64,000 nucleotides of DNA, taken from assembly GCA_024291935.2 (NCBI GenBank), contig CM044317.1, positions 63,974,730 through 64,038,729 on the forward strand, in the 5' to 3' direction. A program made the translations under genes and the position numbers. Below are positions 35,760 through 47,372 of the stretch, in pieces; the first letter of the stretch is position 1, and every line of letters begins with the position of its first letter. The stretch is from Okapia johnstoni. Lineage: Eukaryota > Chordata > Mammalia > Artiodactyla > Giraffidae. Under the pieces are notes generated by a model, which had not been told where the DNA came from, ran no database searches, and saw only the letters and a list, made by a program, of their open reading frames with translations.

Positions 35760-35912
35760 AGAGGATGAGATGGTTGGATGGCATCACCAACTCGATGGAC
35801 ATGGGTTTGGGTAGACTCCAGGAGTTGGTGATGGACAGAGAGGCCTGGCATGCTGCAATTCATTGGGTTGCATAGAGTTGGACATGACTGAGCGACTGAA
35901 CTGAACTGAACT
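35760..35912 (+). mobile_element. BovB 3'-end fragment
   Basis: Sense BovB from 'gaggatgagatggttggatg' to 'gagcgactgaactgaactgaa'. Confidence 0.92.
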
Positions 35913-36710
35913 ACAAATGGAGACCTTGCTCTATACCCCAACTGTCAATCATATGGTGGCGTTTGTAAATGGCGTCCGTCCACTAGGGCTTTGCAGGGGC
36001 CAGCGTGTATCCATACTGCAGGCCCTTCTCTTCCCTCACTAAATCCTCCCAACAATTCAAAACATACCTGTTTAGTCCTACCAAGCCTCAGAACCAAGCC
36101 ACTCACTGCCCGGTCACACTCCTCCTACTGGCTGCTCCCTCAGTAATATAAATCATGGTGGCAGCCTGTTTAAAGCCTATTTAAAGGTGCAATTTAATGC
36201 ATCTGGTAAGGGCTTGACTGTCCTTAGATGAAAGACCAGCCTCCCACTCAGCCTTTGGGGAAGGCGGTGAGAAGTCCTAGTTTGGAACCTGAGAAGGAAA
36301 GACTGAAGAGAATAATCTGAAAATGAGGGAAAGAGGGCACTGGTGCTCCTTTCTGGCACACACTCACAAGGTCACACATGAATATGCTGCTTTTTATCAC
36401 AGCTGATATTTTCATTTAGGACCATTTCTAGTTTCTACTCAGAATTGCTTAGAATTCATAAACTTTACAGAGTTTTTCCTCACAGACTTTATAAATTTCT
36501 GTTATGCCATATGTGTAATAGTAGGAAAGTGTAGACTTGTATTCTTTTGACATGTAGGATTTCAGTCTATGCCATGACAAAGGGGCTCATGAGTCTTTTC
36601 AAAAATCGTTGGTTCGGTTACCCTGTGAATACCTCCTTCACTTCTGAAGGAGGAGACTCATGGAGAACCTGCTTTGAAATGGGAACTATGTCCTGGTTTT
36701 AGACAGGAAC

Positions 36711-36931
36711 TAGGGCTTTCCAGGTGGCTCAGACGGTCAAGAATCCACCTGCAGTGTGGGAGACCGGGCTTCAACCCCTGGGTCGGGAAGATCCCCTGGA
36801 GAAGGAAATGGCAATGCACTCCAGTATTCTTGCCTGGAAAATTCCATGGACAGAGGAGCCTGGTGGGCTACAGTCGATGGCGGTCACAAAGAATCAGACA
36901 TGACTGAGAGACTATCACATACACACACACA
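36711..36931 (+). mobile_element. Bov-tA SINE
   Basis: Sense copy 'gggctttccaggtggctcag' to 'agacatgactgagagacta', ending in an (AC)n tail. Confidence 0.93.
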
Positions 36932-36965
36932 TTTTCAAGGCTGATGCTGAGAAAACCCTTCTTCC

Positions 36966-37279
36966 TCTGAAAGTGAAAGTCGCTTAGTCGTGTCCAACTC
37001 TTTGTGACCCCATGGACTGTAGTCCATGGAATTCTCCAGGCCAGAATACTGGAGTGGGTAGCCTTTCCCCTTTCCAGGGGATCTTACCAACCTAGGGATT
37101 GAACCCAAGTCTCCCACATTGCAGGTGGATTCTTTACCAGCTGAGCTACAAGGGAAGCGCAAGAATACTGGAGTGAATAGCTTATCCCTTCTCCAGCAGA
37201 TCTTCCCGACCCAGGAATTGAACCAGGGTCTCCTGCATTGCAGGCAGATTCTTTACCAACTGAGCTATCAGTGAAGCCT
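36966..37279 (-). mobile_element. Bov-A2 SINE (dimeric)
   Basis: Reverse copy with two Bov-A units. The first ends 'gagctacaagggaagcgc'; the second starts 'aagaatactggagtgaatag' and ends 'gagctatcagtgaagcc'. The 'gaaagtgaaagtcgcttagtcg' lead is the Bov-A2 tail. Confidence 0.93.
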
Positions 37280-37410
37280 CCTCCTCTGAAGGTGTCCTTT
37301 TTTTCTCTAAAGGTTTGTTTGTTTGTTTTATTAGATGCCATCACCAAAAAAATGCTCTGGTATTGAAGCTGTAGCCAAAAATGTTCCTTCTCATAAAACA
37401 GCCATTTGTC

Positions 37411-37414
<4 letters not shown>

Positions 37415-37475
<61 letters not shown>
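37415..37475 (+). repeat. (TG)30 microsatellite
   Basis: A 61-base uninterrupted TG run, the longest perfect dinucleotide repeat in the window. Confidence 0.98.
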
Positions 37476-37477
<2 letters not shown>

Positions 37478-37665
37478 GTGGTGAAGGTTGGATATGGGCA
37501 TCCGTTGACATTTGCCTGTTTCATCCCTTTTGTATATAGGTTATATAGAATTCACCAGCCCTGAGAAACTGAATAATAATAGTAATATTTGTTAAGTTCT
37601 AGTTTACCAGGAGTCATGGTTCAGTTATATCATTCACTGCTTGGTTAATTAGATATTTTGCTCTT

Positions 37666-38817
37666 CAGTTAAGTCACTCAGTCATGTCCAACTCTTTGTG
37701 ACTCCATGGACTGCAGCATGCCAGGCTTCCCGGTCCATCACCAACTCCCGGAACCTACTCAAACTCAAGTCCATCGTGTCGGTGATGCCATCCAACCATC
37801 TCATCCTCTGTCTTCCCCTTCTCCTCCTGCCTTCAATCTTTCCCAGCATCAGGGTCTTTTCAAATAAGTCAGTTCTTCACATTGGGTGGCAAAAGTATTG
37901 GAGTTTCAGCTTTAGCATCAGTCCTTCCAATGAATATTCAGGACTGATTCCCTTTAGGATTGACTGGTTTGACCCTCTTGCAGTCCAAGGGACTCTCAGG
38001 AGTCTTCTCCAACACCACAGTTCAAAAGCATCAATTCCTCAGCTCTCAGTTTTCTTTATAGTCCAACTCTCACATCCATACATGACCACTGGAAAAAGCA
38101 TAGCTTTGACTAGATGGACCTTTGTTGGTAAAGTAATGTCTCTGCTTTTTAATATGTTGTCTAGGTTGGTCATAACTTTTCTTCCAAGGAGCAAGCATCT
38201 TTTAATTTCATGGCTGCAGTCACCATCTGCAGTGATTTTGGAGCCCCCCAAAATAAAGTCTCTCACTGTTTCCATTGTTTCTATTTGCCATGAAGTGATG
38301 GGACAAGATGCCACAAAGTGATGGGACAAGATGCCATGATCTTAGTTTTCTGAATGTTGAGTTTTAAGCCAACTTTTTCACTCTCCTCTTCCACTTTCAT
38401 CAAGAGGCTCTTTAGTTCTTCTTCACTTTCTGCCATAAGGGTGGTGTCATCTGCATATCTGAGGTTATTGATATTTCTCCTGGCAATCTTGATTCCAGCT
38501 TGTGCTTCCTCCAGCCCAGCATTTCTCATGATGTACTCTGCATAGGAGTTAAATAAGCAGGGTGACAATATACAGCCTTGACGTACTCCTTTTCCCATTT
38601 GGAACCAGTTTGTTGTTCCATGTCCGGTTCTAACTGTTGCCTCTTGACCTGCATACAGGTTTCTCAGGAGGCAGGTCAGGTGGTCTGGTATTCCCATCTC
38701 TTTAAGAATGTTCCACAGTTTATTTTGATCCACACAGTCAAAGGTGTTGATGTAGTCAATAAAGCAGAAGTAGATGTTTTTCTGGAAATCTCTTGCTTTT
38801 TCAATGATCCAGAGGAT
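37666..38817 (-). mobile_element. BovB LINE 3' part including RT core
   Basis: 1.15 kb of reversed BovB. On the minus strand one frame (38829-38281) is open for 182 codons over the RT palm (IDYINTFDCVDQNKLW, VRQGCILSPCLF, catalytic YADD at 38457-38446). A short internal tandem duplication near 38294-38336 shifts the following text. The endonuclease and linker are missing, so the copy is dead. Confidence 0.93.
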
Positions 38818-39534
38818 GTATGTACCCAAATGAAATAACTACTTTCTTTACAAGTCAGCCAGAAACTTGATGTTTTCCCATCAATAATTGTGTAGTGAAT
38901 GCTAAAACTTGGATGTTTGCCAGATTATTAGTCTGAAACCTTACGAGATGGTTCAAGTGTCCAAAAGCACAGTTTGATGTGGAACTGATGTCATTCCAGT
39001 AATAATAATGGCTTATCTTAACATTCTGATTGAGGAATATTACTAGCACTATCTCTGAGCACTAGGATTGCCTATATTCTGGATGGTATCTGGTTTTGAC
39101 AGAAAAAAGCTGGTATGATGGATTTCCCTATCTTTTTTCTAAGGCAAAATACTGTTTCTAATATTCTCTGTAAGCTTTCACAAAACACTTTTTTAAGGAA
39201 CCTAATATAGAGGATTTAATTTAATAGATGTTATTCAGTGTTCAAAACAGTAAGTGACAATTGCCTTAAGAGTGTTCTTATCCCAATCTATTTTAGTTCC
39301 TGGAAAATACTTAATATATTCCCACCTCCTCCCATCCTCTCTCCCCACAACACAAACCCTCCCAAGCTCTCTGACCCTGTGTTGGATCACTGTTATTCAG
39401 GCTTACAGTATTCATTTCTGCTTTAGGACTTAGCAATCTCTTCCCCTCCCCCAGCTTTTTTTAGAAATCACAAATGCCACTGAAAATACTACTATCTGAA
39501 TAGTCAAAATATAGTACATGTATTATATGAAGAG

Positions 39535-39745
39535 GACATGCTAAGTCACATCCGACTCTTTGTGACTCTACGGACTGTAACCCACCAGGCTCCCATGTCC
39601 ATGGGATTCTCCAGGCAAGAATACTGGAGTGGGTTGCCACACCTTTCTTCAGGGGATCTTCCCGACTCAGGGATGGAAACTGTGTCTCTTAGGTCTCCTG
39701 CATTGGCAGGCAGGTTTTTCACCACAAGCACCACCTGGGAAGCCC
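39535..39745 (-). mobile_element. Bov-tA SINE with 10-bp target duplication
   Basis: Full reverse copy between ATATGAAGAG at 39525-39534 and 39746-39755. Confidence 0.93.
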
Positions 39746-39954
39746 ATATGAAGAGTAGTTCATAATAATTATTCACTTGGAAATGTAATGGAATTCCAAA
39801 ATAAGATCCCTGTGTTACAGGTTATGTGTATTACAAAAAAATTTTTTTTTAATGTAAACGTTACTTTCCATTTACAGTCATTACAAGATATTAGATATTA
39901 GCTGTATTTCCCAAGTTATACAATACATCCTTGAGCCCATCTTACCACTCAGCC

Positions 39955-40215
39955 ACTAAAAAAAGCATAGAATTTGGCCATTTGTGGCAATATGGGTGGA
40001 CTTGGAGGGCATTATAGTGAAATAAGTCAGAGAAAGGTAAGTCCTGTAGGATATCACTTATATATAGAATCTAAAAAATACAACAAATCAGTGGATATAA
40101 CAAAAAAGAAGCAGATTCACAGTGAACAAACTAGTGGTTATCAGCGGGGAGAGAGAAGGGGCAATGTAGGGGTGTGGGTGGGAGGCACAAACTTTTGAGT
40201 GGAAGATAGACTATG
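39955..40215 (+). mobile_element. L1 3' fragment
   Basis: 'gaaataagtcagagaaaggtaag', 'ggatatcacttatatatagaatc', then a G-rich stretch with 'gggtgtgggtggg' is the L1 ORF2 end and 3' UTR, diverged. Confidence 0.75.
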
Positions 40216-40344
40216 TGTATTTTTACTTAAAATTAATACCAGTGGATTATTTTACAAAGATTACTTCCTTTGAATGGCATATAAGCTTATCAGCAATGTT
40301 TATAGATACTTATTTCTAATCAGCATTTATCCTCAGTCTCTACA

Positions 40345-40690
40345 TGTGGCCAATCTGACTGGTAAAAAAAAAATTGTATCTTATTGTTTTGATTTCCACT
40401 CTCATGACTATTAGTGAGGTTGAGCATGTTTTTTATGTATTTGTTTGCCTTTGCATTTCCTCTTTTGTTTATGACCTGTTCATACACTTGACTCATTTTT
40501 TAACATTCAGTTCTTTGTTTTTTTCCTAAAAATCAATGTGTTGGGTTTCTTTGTATATCAGAAATATTCTATTTTGTCAGCTATATTACTAATATTTTCT
40601 CCCAGACCATCGTTTTTCTTTCAGCTTGGTTTATGGTAGCTTTTACCTTACAGAAAATTTTAACCTTTAGATAGTCAAATTAGTCAATCT
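40345..40690 (-). mobile_element. Ancient L1 3' UTR fragment
   Basis: Reverse wording such as 'gtgaggttgagcatgtttttt', 'ttgtatatcagaaatattc' and 'tattttctcccagaccatcg' fits old L1. Confidence 0.7.
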
Positions 40691-40721
40691 TTCATATATA
40701 AAGCATACACATATATGTATT

Positions 40722-40724
<3 letters not shown>

Positions 40725-40760
<36 letters not shown>
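40725..40760 (+). repeat. (AT)18 microsatellite
   Basis: Perfect AT run of 36 bases. AT-rich repeats resume at 40933-40980 after a SINE fragment. Confidence 0.97.
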
Positions 40761-40764
<4 letters not shown>

Positions 40765-40808
40765 TAAGATATATTTTAGTGTGTTTACATGTAATATATT
40801 GTATGGTG

Positions 40809-40932
40809 GTAGTAGTTTAGTCCTAAGTCATGTCCATCTCTTGTGACCCCATGGATGGTAGCCCACCAGACTCCTCTGTCCATGGATTTTCCAGGCAAGA
40901 ATACTGGAATGGGTTTCTACTTCCTTCTCCAA
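40809..40932 (-). mobile_element. Bov-tA SINE fragment within an AT-rich tract
   Basis: Reverse Bov-A portion (tttagtcctaagtcatgtcc to tctacttccttctcca), breaking off into ATATAT repeats. The head is missing. Confidence 0.88.
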
Positions 40933-41195
40933 ATATATTGTATATATGCATATATATATAGTATGTATATATACAATCTGTATCTATTTCTATGGTATAG
41001 ATATATTACTATGAAACATAGTGACCTATATTTCAGTATTCTACATTACTTAGAAATTATCTATGGAACTCAAATGGATTCATCAATTAACCCTATTTAA
41101 TATTATTTCCACCTGCTAAAGTTAACTAAGAGTCTTAGAAATTCTATTTAAAATGACACACTAAATGTTGGCGTAATAAGTTCATCAGAATTTAT

Positions 41196-41420
41196 ATCCA
41201 GCTGACCCTTGAACAGCATGGGTTTGAACTGTGTGGGTCTACTTTTATGTGCATTTTTTTCAACAAATATATACAGTACTACACGATTGGTAGTTGGTTC
41301 AACCCACAGATGTGGAACTGTGGAAATGGAAGGCCAAGGATGGGACCTGAGCACTGTCAAATTTTGGTTTCCTTGGTAGGTTCTGGAACCAATCCACCAT
41401 GGATAGTGAGAGATGACTAG
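41196..41420. mobile_element. Tigger-like DNA transposon remnant
   Basis: Begins 'agctgacccttgaacagcatgggtttgaact' and ends 'tggatagtgagagatgact'. The last part matches the reversed terminus of the element at 42558-42885. Confidence 0.55.
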
Positions 41421-41829
41421 AGTTCTAAGTTGTTGAACATACAAGTTTACATTTTTCCTCATTTCCACATTATGTGGTGGTAAACTTATCTAATCAATAA
41501 CATGGTATAAAAAGTTCACGAAGCTCAGATTAATTAGTCTTTTCCTGAGAAGACAAATTCAGGGAATAAATTTACAAATTAAAAAAAAAATCCAAACTGT
41601 CAAATAAGGATAATTTCCCCAAGGACTTTGGATTCCTGTATAAAAATGATTATGATTTAGCAGTTTCTGTGAGAAAGTAATTTTTTTTCCCTTCAAAAGC
41701 TGGTACATAGTTCACTTTCTTTATGTTCTGGGAATTCTAGTAATATTAGATTTATGTAAGTACTTCTTAGCCTCTGTAAACCAATCAGAATAAAGCTCCT
41801 TTTACTTAAGAGAGTTTATAATTTAAGTC

Positions 41830-41955
41830 AGGTGTTGGCCAACTTTTCATGTAAATGACCAGATAGTATAAATTACAGATGTTGTGGCCCATATGGTCTC
41901 TGTTTCAACTACTCAACTCTGCCAGAGACGATTCATAAATGAGTGGACGTGGCTA
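41830..41955 (+). mobile_element. Ancient DNA-transposon remnant (hAT-like, unassigned)
   Basis: 'caggtgttggccaacttttcatgtaaatgaccagatagta', 'atggtctctgtttcaactactcaactctgcc', ending 'ttccaataaaac'. A second copy of the same family is at 61425-61590. Confidence 0.5.
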
Positions 41956-42557
41956 CCTTCCAATAAAACAACGACAAAATGGTGGTAGACTTCCAGTTTA
42001 CAGTTCAGTATACAAGGCAACTGGAAGTTGTAACAACAAGTGACAAGCTAAACAAAGTGAAAAAATCAACAACTCTTCTTAGATCCACAAGAGCAGTGAG
42101 GTCACAGGGCAAACTGCTGCCCCCAAATTGAAGAGACAGACAGCAGAAAACAGAGAATTACAATTTATTGGAGCCGACACCTCCACGAAAGACAGTGCTT
42201 TGGTAGGAACACCTGACCTGTAATTGATGAATTGCTGGAGTCTCAGAGTGGACAAGTCTGAGAATTAAAAACTCTGGTTGGGGAGGCCCAGATATACGGA
42301 GGCCCTCTTTTTGTGAGTTTTACCTTCAGGAACTCAACCAGGTTCACAACTGAATACTAGAGGAACAGTCCCTCATACTTCTGGCAAGAGGAGGGGGAAA
42401 GGACCATTTTGAAATGTGCCAGAAATTCTACTCCTAACAAGACCTGCTCTCGACGGGCTATTTTGCCAGAGCCTAAACTGTTGGGGTTTTATCAGAACCT
42501 AACTGACCTTGGGGAAAGGAAATACTCAACTTCAGCCTTTCACATGGGGAAAGGGAA

Positions 42558-42885
42558 ATACAGTTGGCCCTCTGTATTTACCAATTCCACATCCATGAAT
42601 TTAACCAACTGCAGATTGAAAAAAAATTTTTTAATTCAGAAAGCTCCAGAAGCAAAACTTGACCCTTTGCTGCACTCCAGCAACTATTTACATTGCATTT
42701 ATATTGTATTCACAACTATTTACATAACACTACTTTGTATTAGATATTAGACATGAGAAAGTGTATGGGAGAATTGCTTAGGTTATACCATGCCATTCCA
42801 TATAAGGGATTGAGCATCTTAGGATTTTGGTATCCAAAGGGGGTCTTGGAACCAAACTCCCGTGGATACTGAGGGATGACTTACC
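42558..42885. mobile_element. Tigger-type (MER2-like) DNA transposon remnant
   Basis: The start 'cagttggccctctgtatttac' and the end 'gtggatactgagggatgact' are inverted copies of each other with a few mismatches. These are terminal inverted repeats around a ~330-bp non-autonomous element. Confidence 0.7.
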
Positions 42886-43041
42886 CAACTCTTGCCCACT
42901 CTAGTACTCCCAAAATGAAATACTTAGGTATAAATCTAACAAAGTACATATGAGATCTCTCTGAGAGAAACTACAAAACACTGATGAAAGTAATAGAGGA
43001 ACTAAATAAATGGGGAGATATATTCCATGTCTATGTATTGT

Positions 43042-43521
43042 TGTTGTTTTCAGTTGCTCAATCTCGTCCGACTTTTGCAACCCCATGGACTGCAACACAC
43101 CAGGCTTCCCCATCCTTCACCACCTCCTAGAGCTTGCTCAAACTCATGTCCATTGAGTCCGTGATGCCATCCAACCATCTTGTCCTGTGTCGTCCCCTTC
43201 TCCTCCTGCCTTCAATCTTTCCCAACATCAGGGTCTTTTCTAATGAGTGAGCTCTTCACACCAGGTGGCCTAAGTATCAGCTTCAGCATCAGTCCTTCCA
43301 ATGAACACCCAGGACTGATCTCCTTTAGGATGGACTGGTTGGATCTCCTTGCAGTCCAAGGGACTCCCAAGAGTCTTCTCCAACACCACAGTTCAAAAGC
43401 ATCAATTCTTCAGTGCTTAGCCTTCCTTATGGTCCAAGTCTCACATCCACACATGACTACTGGAAAAACCATAGCTTTGACTATATGGGCCTTTGTTGGC
43501 AAAGTACTGTCTCTGATTTTT
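43042..43521 (-). mobile_element. BovB fragment inside L1
   Basis: Reversed BovB 3' region from 'cagttgctcaatctcgtccg' to 'ggcaaagtactgtctctg'. Confidence 0.9.
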
Positions 43522-43649
43522 GTACAGCAAGACTCAATATTGTTAAGATGTTCTTCATAACTTGATCTATAGATTCAGTGCAATCCCAATAAAAATATTT
43601 GGAAGTCAATTTTTTGATATAAAAATATATCCAAATATGTGTTTACTAG

Positions 43650-43769
43650 ATGGACATGAGTTTGAGCAAGCTCTGGGAGATGGTGATGGACAGGGAAGCC
43701 TGGCATGCTGCAGTCCATGGGGTCACAAAGAGTCGGACACGACTGAGTGACTGAACTGAACTGCACTGA
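43650..43769 (+). mobile_element. BovB 3' terminus inside L1
   Basis: Sense 120 bases: 'gatggacatgagtttgagc' to 'gactgaactgaactgcactga'. Confidence 0.9.
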
Positions 43770-43937
43770 ATCCTAAAGTTTATATGGGGGAGACAAAAGA
43801 CCCAGAATAACCGCCTAAATATTAAAGGAGAGGAACAAAACGGAAGAACTGATACCACTCAATTTTAGCACAGTAATCATGACAGTGTGGCAATCATAAA
43901 AGAATAGACAAAAAGATCAATGGTACAAAATAGAGAA

Positions 43938-44058
43938 GTGTTAGTCCATCAGTCGTGTCCGACTCTTTGCAACCCCACAGACTATAACCACCAAGACTAT
44001 AACCACTATGGGATTCTCCAGGCAAGAATACTGAAGTGGATTGCCATTCCCCTCTCCA
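43938..44058 (-). mobile_element. Bov-A/Bov-tA fragment inside L1 with 13-bp target duplication
   Basis: Flanked by ACAAAATAGAGAA at 43925-43937 and 44059-44071. The middle contains a local duplication ('actataaccaccaagactataacc'). The tRNA head is absent. Confidence 0.88.
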
Positions 44059-44175
44059 ACAAAATAGAGAACCCAGAAATAAATCCATATAGTCATATAG
44101 TCAACCCATCTTTGACAAAGGAGGAAAGGCAATTCAATGGAGAAATAATAGTCTTTTTCACAAATGGTGCTGAAA

Positions 44176-44796
44176 TGTTCATCACAGCACTGTTTATAAT
44201 AGCCAGGACATGGAAGCAACCTAGATGTCCATCAGCAGATGAATGGATAAGAAAGCTGTGGTACATATACACAATGGAATATTACTCAGCCATTAAAAAG
44301 AATACATTTGAAACAGTTCTAATGAGGTGGATGAAACTGGAGCCTATTATACGGAGTGAAGTAAACCAGAAAGAAAAACACCATACAGTATACTAACGCA
44401 TATATATGGAATTTAGAAAGATGGTAATGATAACCCTATATGTGAGACAGCAAAAGAGACACAGATGTGTACAACAGTCTTTTGGACTCTGTGGGAGAAG
44501 GCGAGGGTGGGATGATCTGAGAGAATAGCATTGAAACATGTATATTATCATATGTGAAACAGATCACCAGTCCAGGTTCGATGCATGAGACAGGTGCTCA
44601 GGGCTGGTGCACTGGGATGACCCTGAGGGATGGGATGGGGAGGGAGGTGGGAGGGGGGCTCAGGATGAGGAACACATGTACACCCAGGGCTGATTCATGC
44701 CAATGTATGACAAAACCACTACAATACTGTAAAGTAATTAGCCTCCAATTAAAATAAATAAATTTAAAAAATCCAAATAAAAATAAACAAAAATAA
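44176..44796 (+). mobile_element. Young 5'-truncated L1 inside older L1, 16-bp target duplication
   Basis: A 621-bp L1 3' end (peptide ARTWKQPRCPSADEWIRK and YYSAIKKN, then 3' UTR and an A-rich tail). Perfect repeats ACAAATGGTGCTGAAA flank it at 44160-44175 and 44797-44812. Confidence 0.95.
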
Positions 44797-45519
44797 ACAA
44801 ATGGTGCTGAAACAAAAGGACATCCACATGCAAAATTCGAATACAGAAAGAAACTTCACACCCTTCAGAAAAATTAACTCAAGACATATCATAAACCTAA
44901 ATTAAAACATAAAGCTATGAAATGCCTAGAATATCACACCGGAGAAAACATAGTTAACCTTGTGTATGGCAATGACTGTTTAGATACAATACAACACATG
45001 ATCCATCCATAAAAGAAATAATTGGCATATAAACACAATGGAATACTACCCAGCCATAAAAAGAATAAAATAATGCCATTTGCAGCAACACAGATGGACC
45101 TAGAGATTTTCTTTTTTTTTTAAAGAGATTTTCATACTAAATGAAATAATTCAGAAAGAGAAAGACAAATAGCATACATATCACTTATATGTGGAATCTA
45201 AAATATGACACAAATGAGCTTATTTATGAAACACAAACAAACTCACAGATATAGAAAACAAACTTATGGTCACCAAAGGGGAAGAGGGGTTGAGGGAGAA
45301 TAAATTAGGAGTTTGGGATTAGCAGATACAAACTACTATATATAAAATAAATGAGCAACAAGGTCCTACTGTAAGCACAGGGAACTATATCCATCCTATA
45401 ATAAACCAAAAAAAAAAACCAGTATGAAACAGGATATATATATGTCTAACTGAATCACATCGCTGTACATCAGATACTGACACATTATTAATCCACTATA
45501 CTCCAAAAAAAGAAAAAGA

Positions 45520-45615
45520 ATGTGGAGCAACAGCAACTCTCAATCCTAAATGATGGGAATGCAGCATGGTACAGCCATTGAAAGATACAAAGCTAGAGAT
45601 ACTCTTACCACTTGA
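45520..45615 (+). mobile_element. Old L1 ORF2 fragment
   Basis: 'gagcaacagcaactctcaatcctaaatg' and 'catggtacagcc' are L1 ORF2 wording. It joins directly to BovB. Confidence 0.6.
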
Positions 45616-46535
45616 TCTAGAAATTGGGAAAGGAGTACGTCAAGGCTGTATATTGTCACCCTGCTTATTTGACATATATGCAGAATATATCATGCAAAAT
45701 GCTGGGCTGGATGAAGCACAAGCTAGAATCAAGATTGCCAGGAGAAATATCAATAACCTCAGATACGCAGAAGACACCACCTTTATGGCAGGAATTGAAG
45801 AGGAACTAAAGAGCCTCTTGATGAAAGTGAAAGAGGAGAGTGAAAAAGTTGGCTTAAAACTCAACATTCAGAAAACTAAGATCATGGTATCTTGTCCCAT
45901 CACTTTATGGCAAATAGATGGCAAAACAGTGGAAACAGTGGCTGACCTTATTTTTCTGGGCTCCAAAATCACTGCAGAAGGTGACTGCAGTCATGAAATT
46001 AAAAGATGCTTGCTCCTTGGAAGAAAAGCTATGACCAACCTAGATAGCAAAGCAGAGACATTACTTTGCTAACAAAGGTCCCTCTAGTCAAAGCTATGGT
46101 TTTTCCAGTATTTGTGTGTTGATGTGAGAGTTGGACTATAAAGAAAGCTGAGAGCTGAAGAATAGATGCTTTTGAACTGTGGTGTTGGAGAAGACTCTTG
46201 AGAGTCCCTTGGACTGCAAGGAGATCCAACCAGTCCATCCTAAAGGAAATCAGTCCTGAATATTCATTGGAAGGACTGATGCTGAAGCTGAAACTCTAAT
46301 ACCCTTTGGCTACCTGATGTGAAGAACTGACTCATTGGAAAAGCCCCTGATGCTGGGAAAGATTGAGGGCAGGAGGAGAAGGGGACAACAGAGGATGAGT
46401 TGGTTGGATGGCATCACCCACTCAGTGGACATGAGTTTGAGCAAGCTCTGGAATTTGGCGATGGACAGGGAAGTCTGGTGTGCTGCAGTCCATGGGGTCG
46501 CAAAGAGTCGGACACGACCGAACGACTGAACTGAT
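45616..46535 (+). mobile_element. BovB LINE 3' part with altered RT motif
   Basis: Sense BovB from 'ttgggaaaggagtacgtcaagg' to 'cgaacgactgaactga'. The frame is open for about 168 codons (KGVRQGCILSPCLFDIYAEY onward). The catalytic motif reads YAED (45764-45775) rather than YADD, so this copy would be inactive even if complete. Confidence 0.93.
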
Positions 46536-46554
46536 AAAGCCAGTAAAAAGATCA

Positions 46555-46900
46555 GCGATTGTGAAGAGCTGGGGGTGGGGGATGGGAAGGATACACAGGT
46601 AAAGCACAGAGGATTTTTAGGGCAGTGAAAGTCCTCTGTATGATACCATAATGATGGGCACAGGCCATTATTCATTTGCCCAAACCCACAGAATGTACAA
46701 CACCAAGAGTCACTTGTAAACTATGGACTTTGGGTGGTAACGTGAGTTCATTACTTGTAACAAATGGACCAGTCTGGTGGGGCTGTTGTCATGGAGGAGG
46801 CTGTGCATGTGTGCGTGCAGGAAGCGGATGGGAAATCTCTGTACCTTCCTCTCAATTTTGCTGTGAACCTAAAACTGCTCTAAAAATAGTCTTAATAATA
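46555..46900 (+). mobile_element. Ancient L1 3' UTR fragment
   Basis: 'gaagagctgggggtgggggatgggaa' to 'tcaattttgctgtgaacctaaaactgctctaaaa', the typical close of old L1 elements. Confidence 0.7.
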
Positions 46901-47249
46901 ACACAAAATATAATAATATCTTATGGGATATAAAACATAAATGCAAGTAAATACACTGAACACTTGCAGGAAAGGCAGCAGGGGGTGAGCGGGTTTATGT
47001 TTTAGTCCAGGTCCTCTAAAAGCAGATCATGGGACTGGAGTAGCCACACAGGAGAACCTGTGAGGGCATGGCCTGTCGGGGACATAGGGAGGAAGCTTGG
47101 GAAGGACAGGAGAGCTGTTGGGTCAAACTGTACATCTCACGTGCTTCTCACATGCACATGGAATATTTGTCAAGATTGACTACATGTTAGGTCAAAGCAT
47201 GTCAGATCATGGAAATCATTCACAATGTGTTTCTTAATGTGGTAATTAA

Positions 47250-47370
47250 GTTGCCTCCCACTCCAGTATCCTTGCCTAGAGAATCTCATAGACAGAGGAG
47301 CCTGGCGAGCTTCAGCCCATAGGGTTTCAAAGAATCGGACACGACTGAAGCAACTTAGCATGCATGCAAG
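47250..47370 (+). mobile_element. Bov-A part of a Bov-tA SINE
   Basis: Sense 3' half only: 'cctcccactccagtatccttgcc' to 'gactgaagcaacttagcatgc'. Confidence 0.88.
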
Positions 47371-47372
47371 CA

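Larger units (their letters stand above)
42890..45515 (+). mobile_element. L1 LINE broken by four later insertions
   Basis: Sense L1 ORF2 and 3' UTR appear in pieces: 42890-43040, 43522-43649, 43770-43937, 44059-44175 and 44813-45515. Between them lie BovB (43042-43521), BovB (43650-43769), Bov-tA (43938-44058) and a younger L1 (44176-44796). The L1 text continues across each. It ends with 'ctatactccaaaaaaag'. Confidence 0.85.

Noticed and set aside
37324..37524. His/Thr-repeat protein on the minus strand
   Set aside because: Translation of the (TG)n microsatellite.
38281..38829. 182-codon minus-strand ORF as a functional reverse transcriptase
   Set aside because: A partial BovB RT with YADD, but lacking the endonuclease, the linker and a complete C-terminus. 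It is a truncated retroposon.
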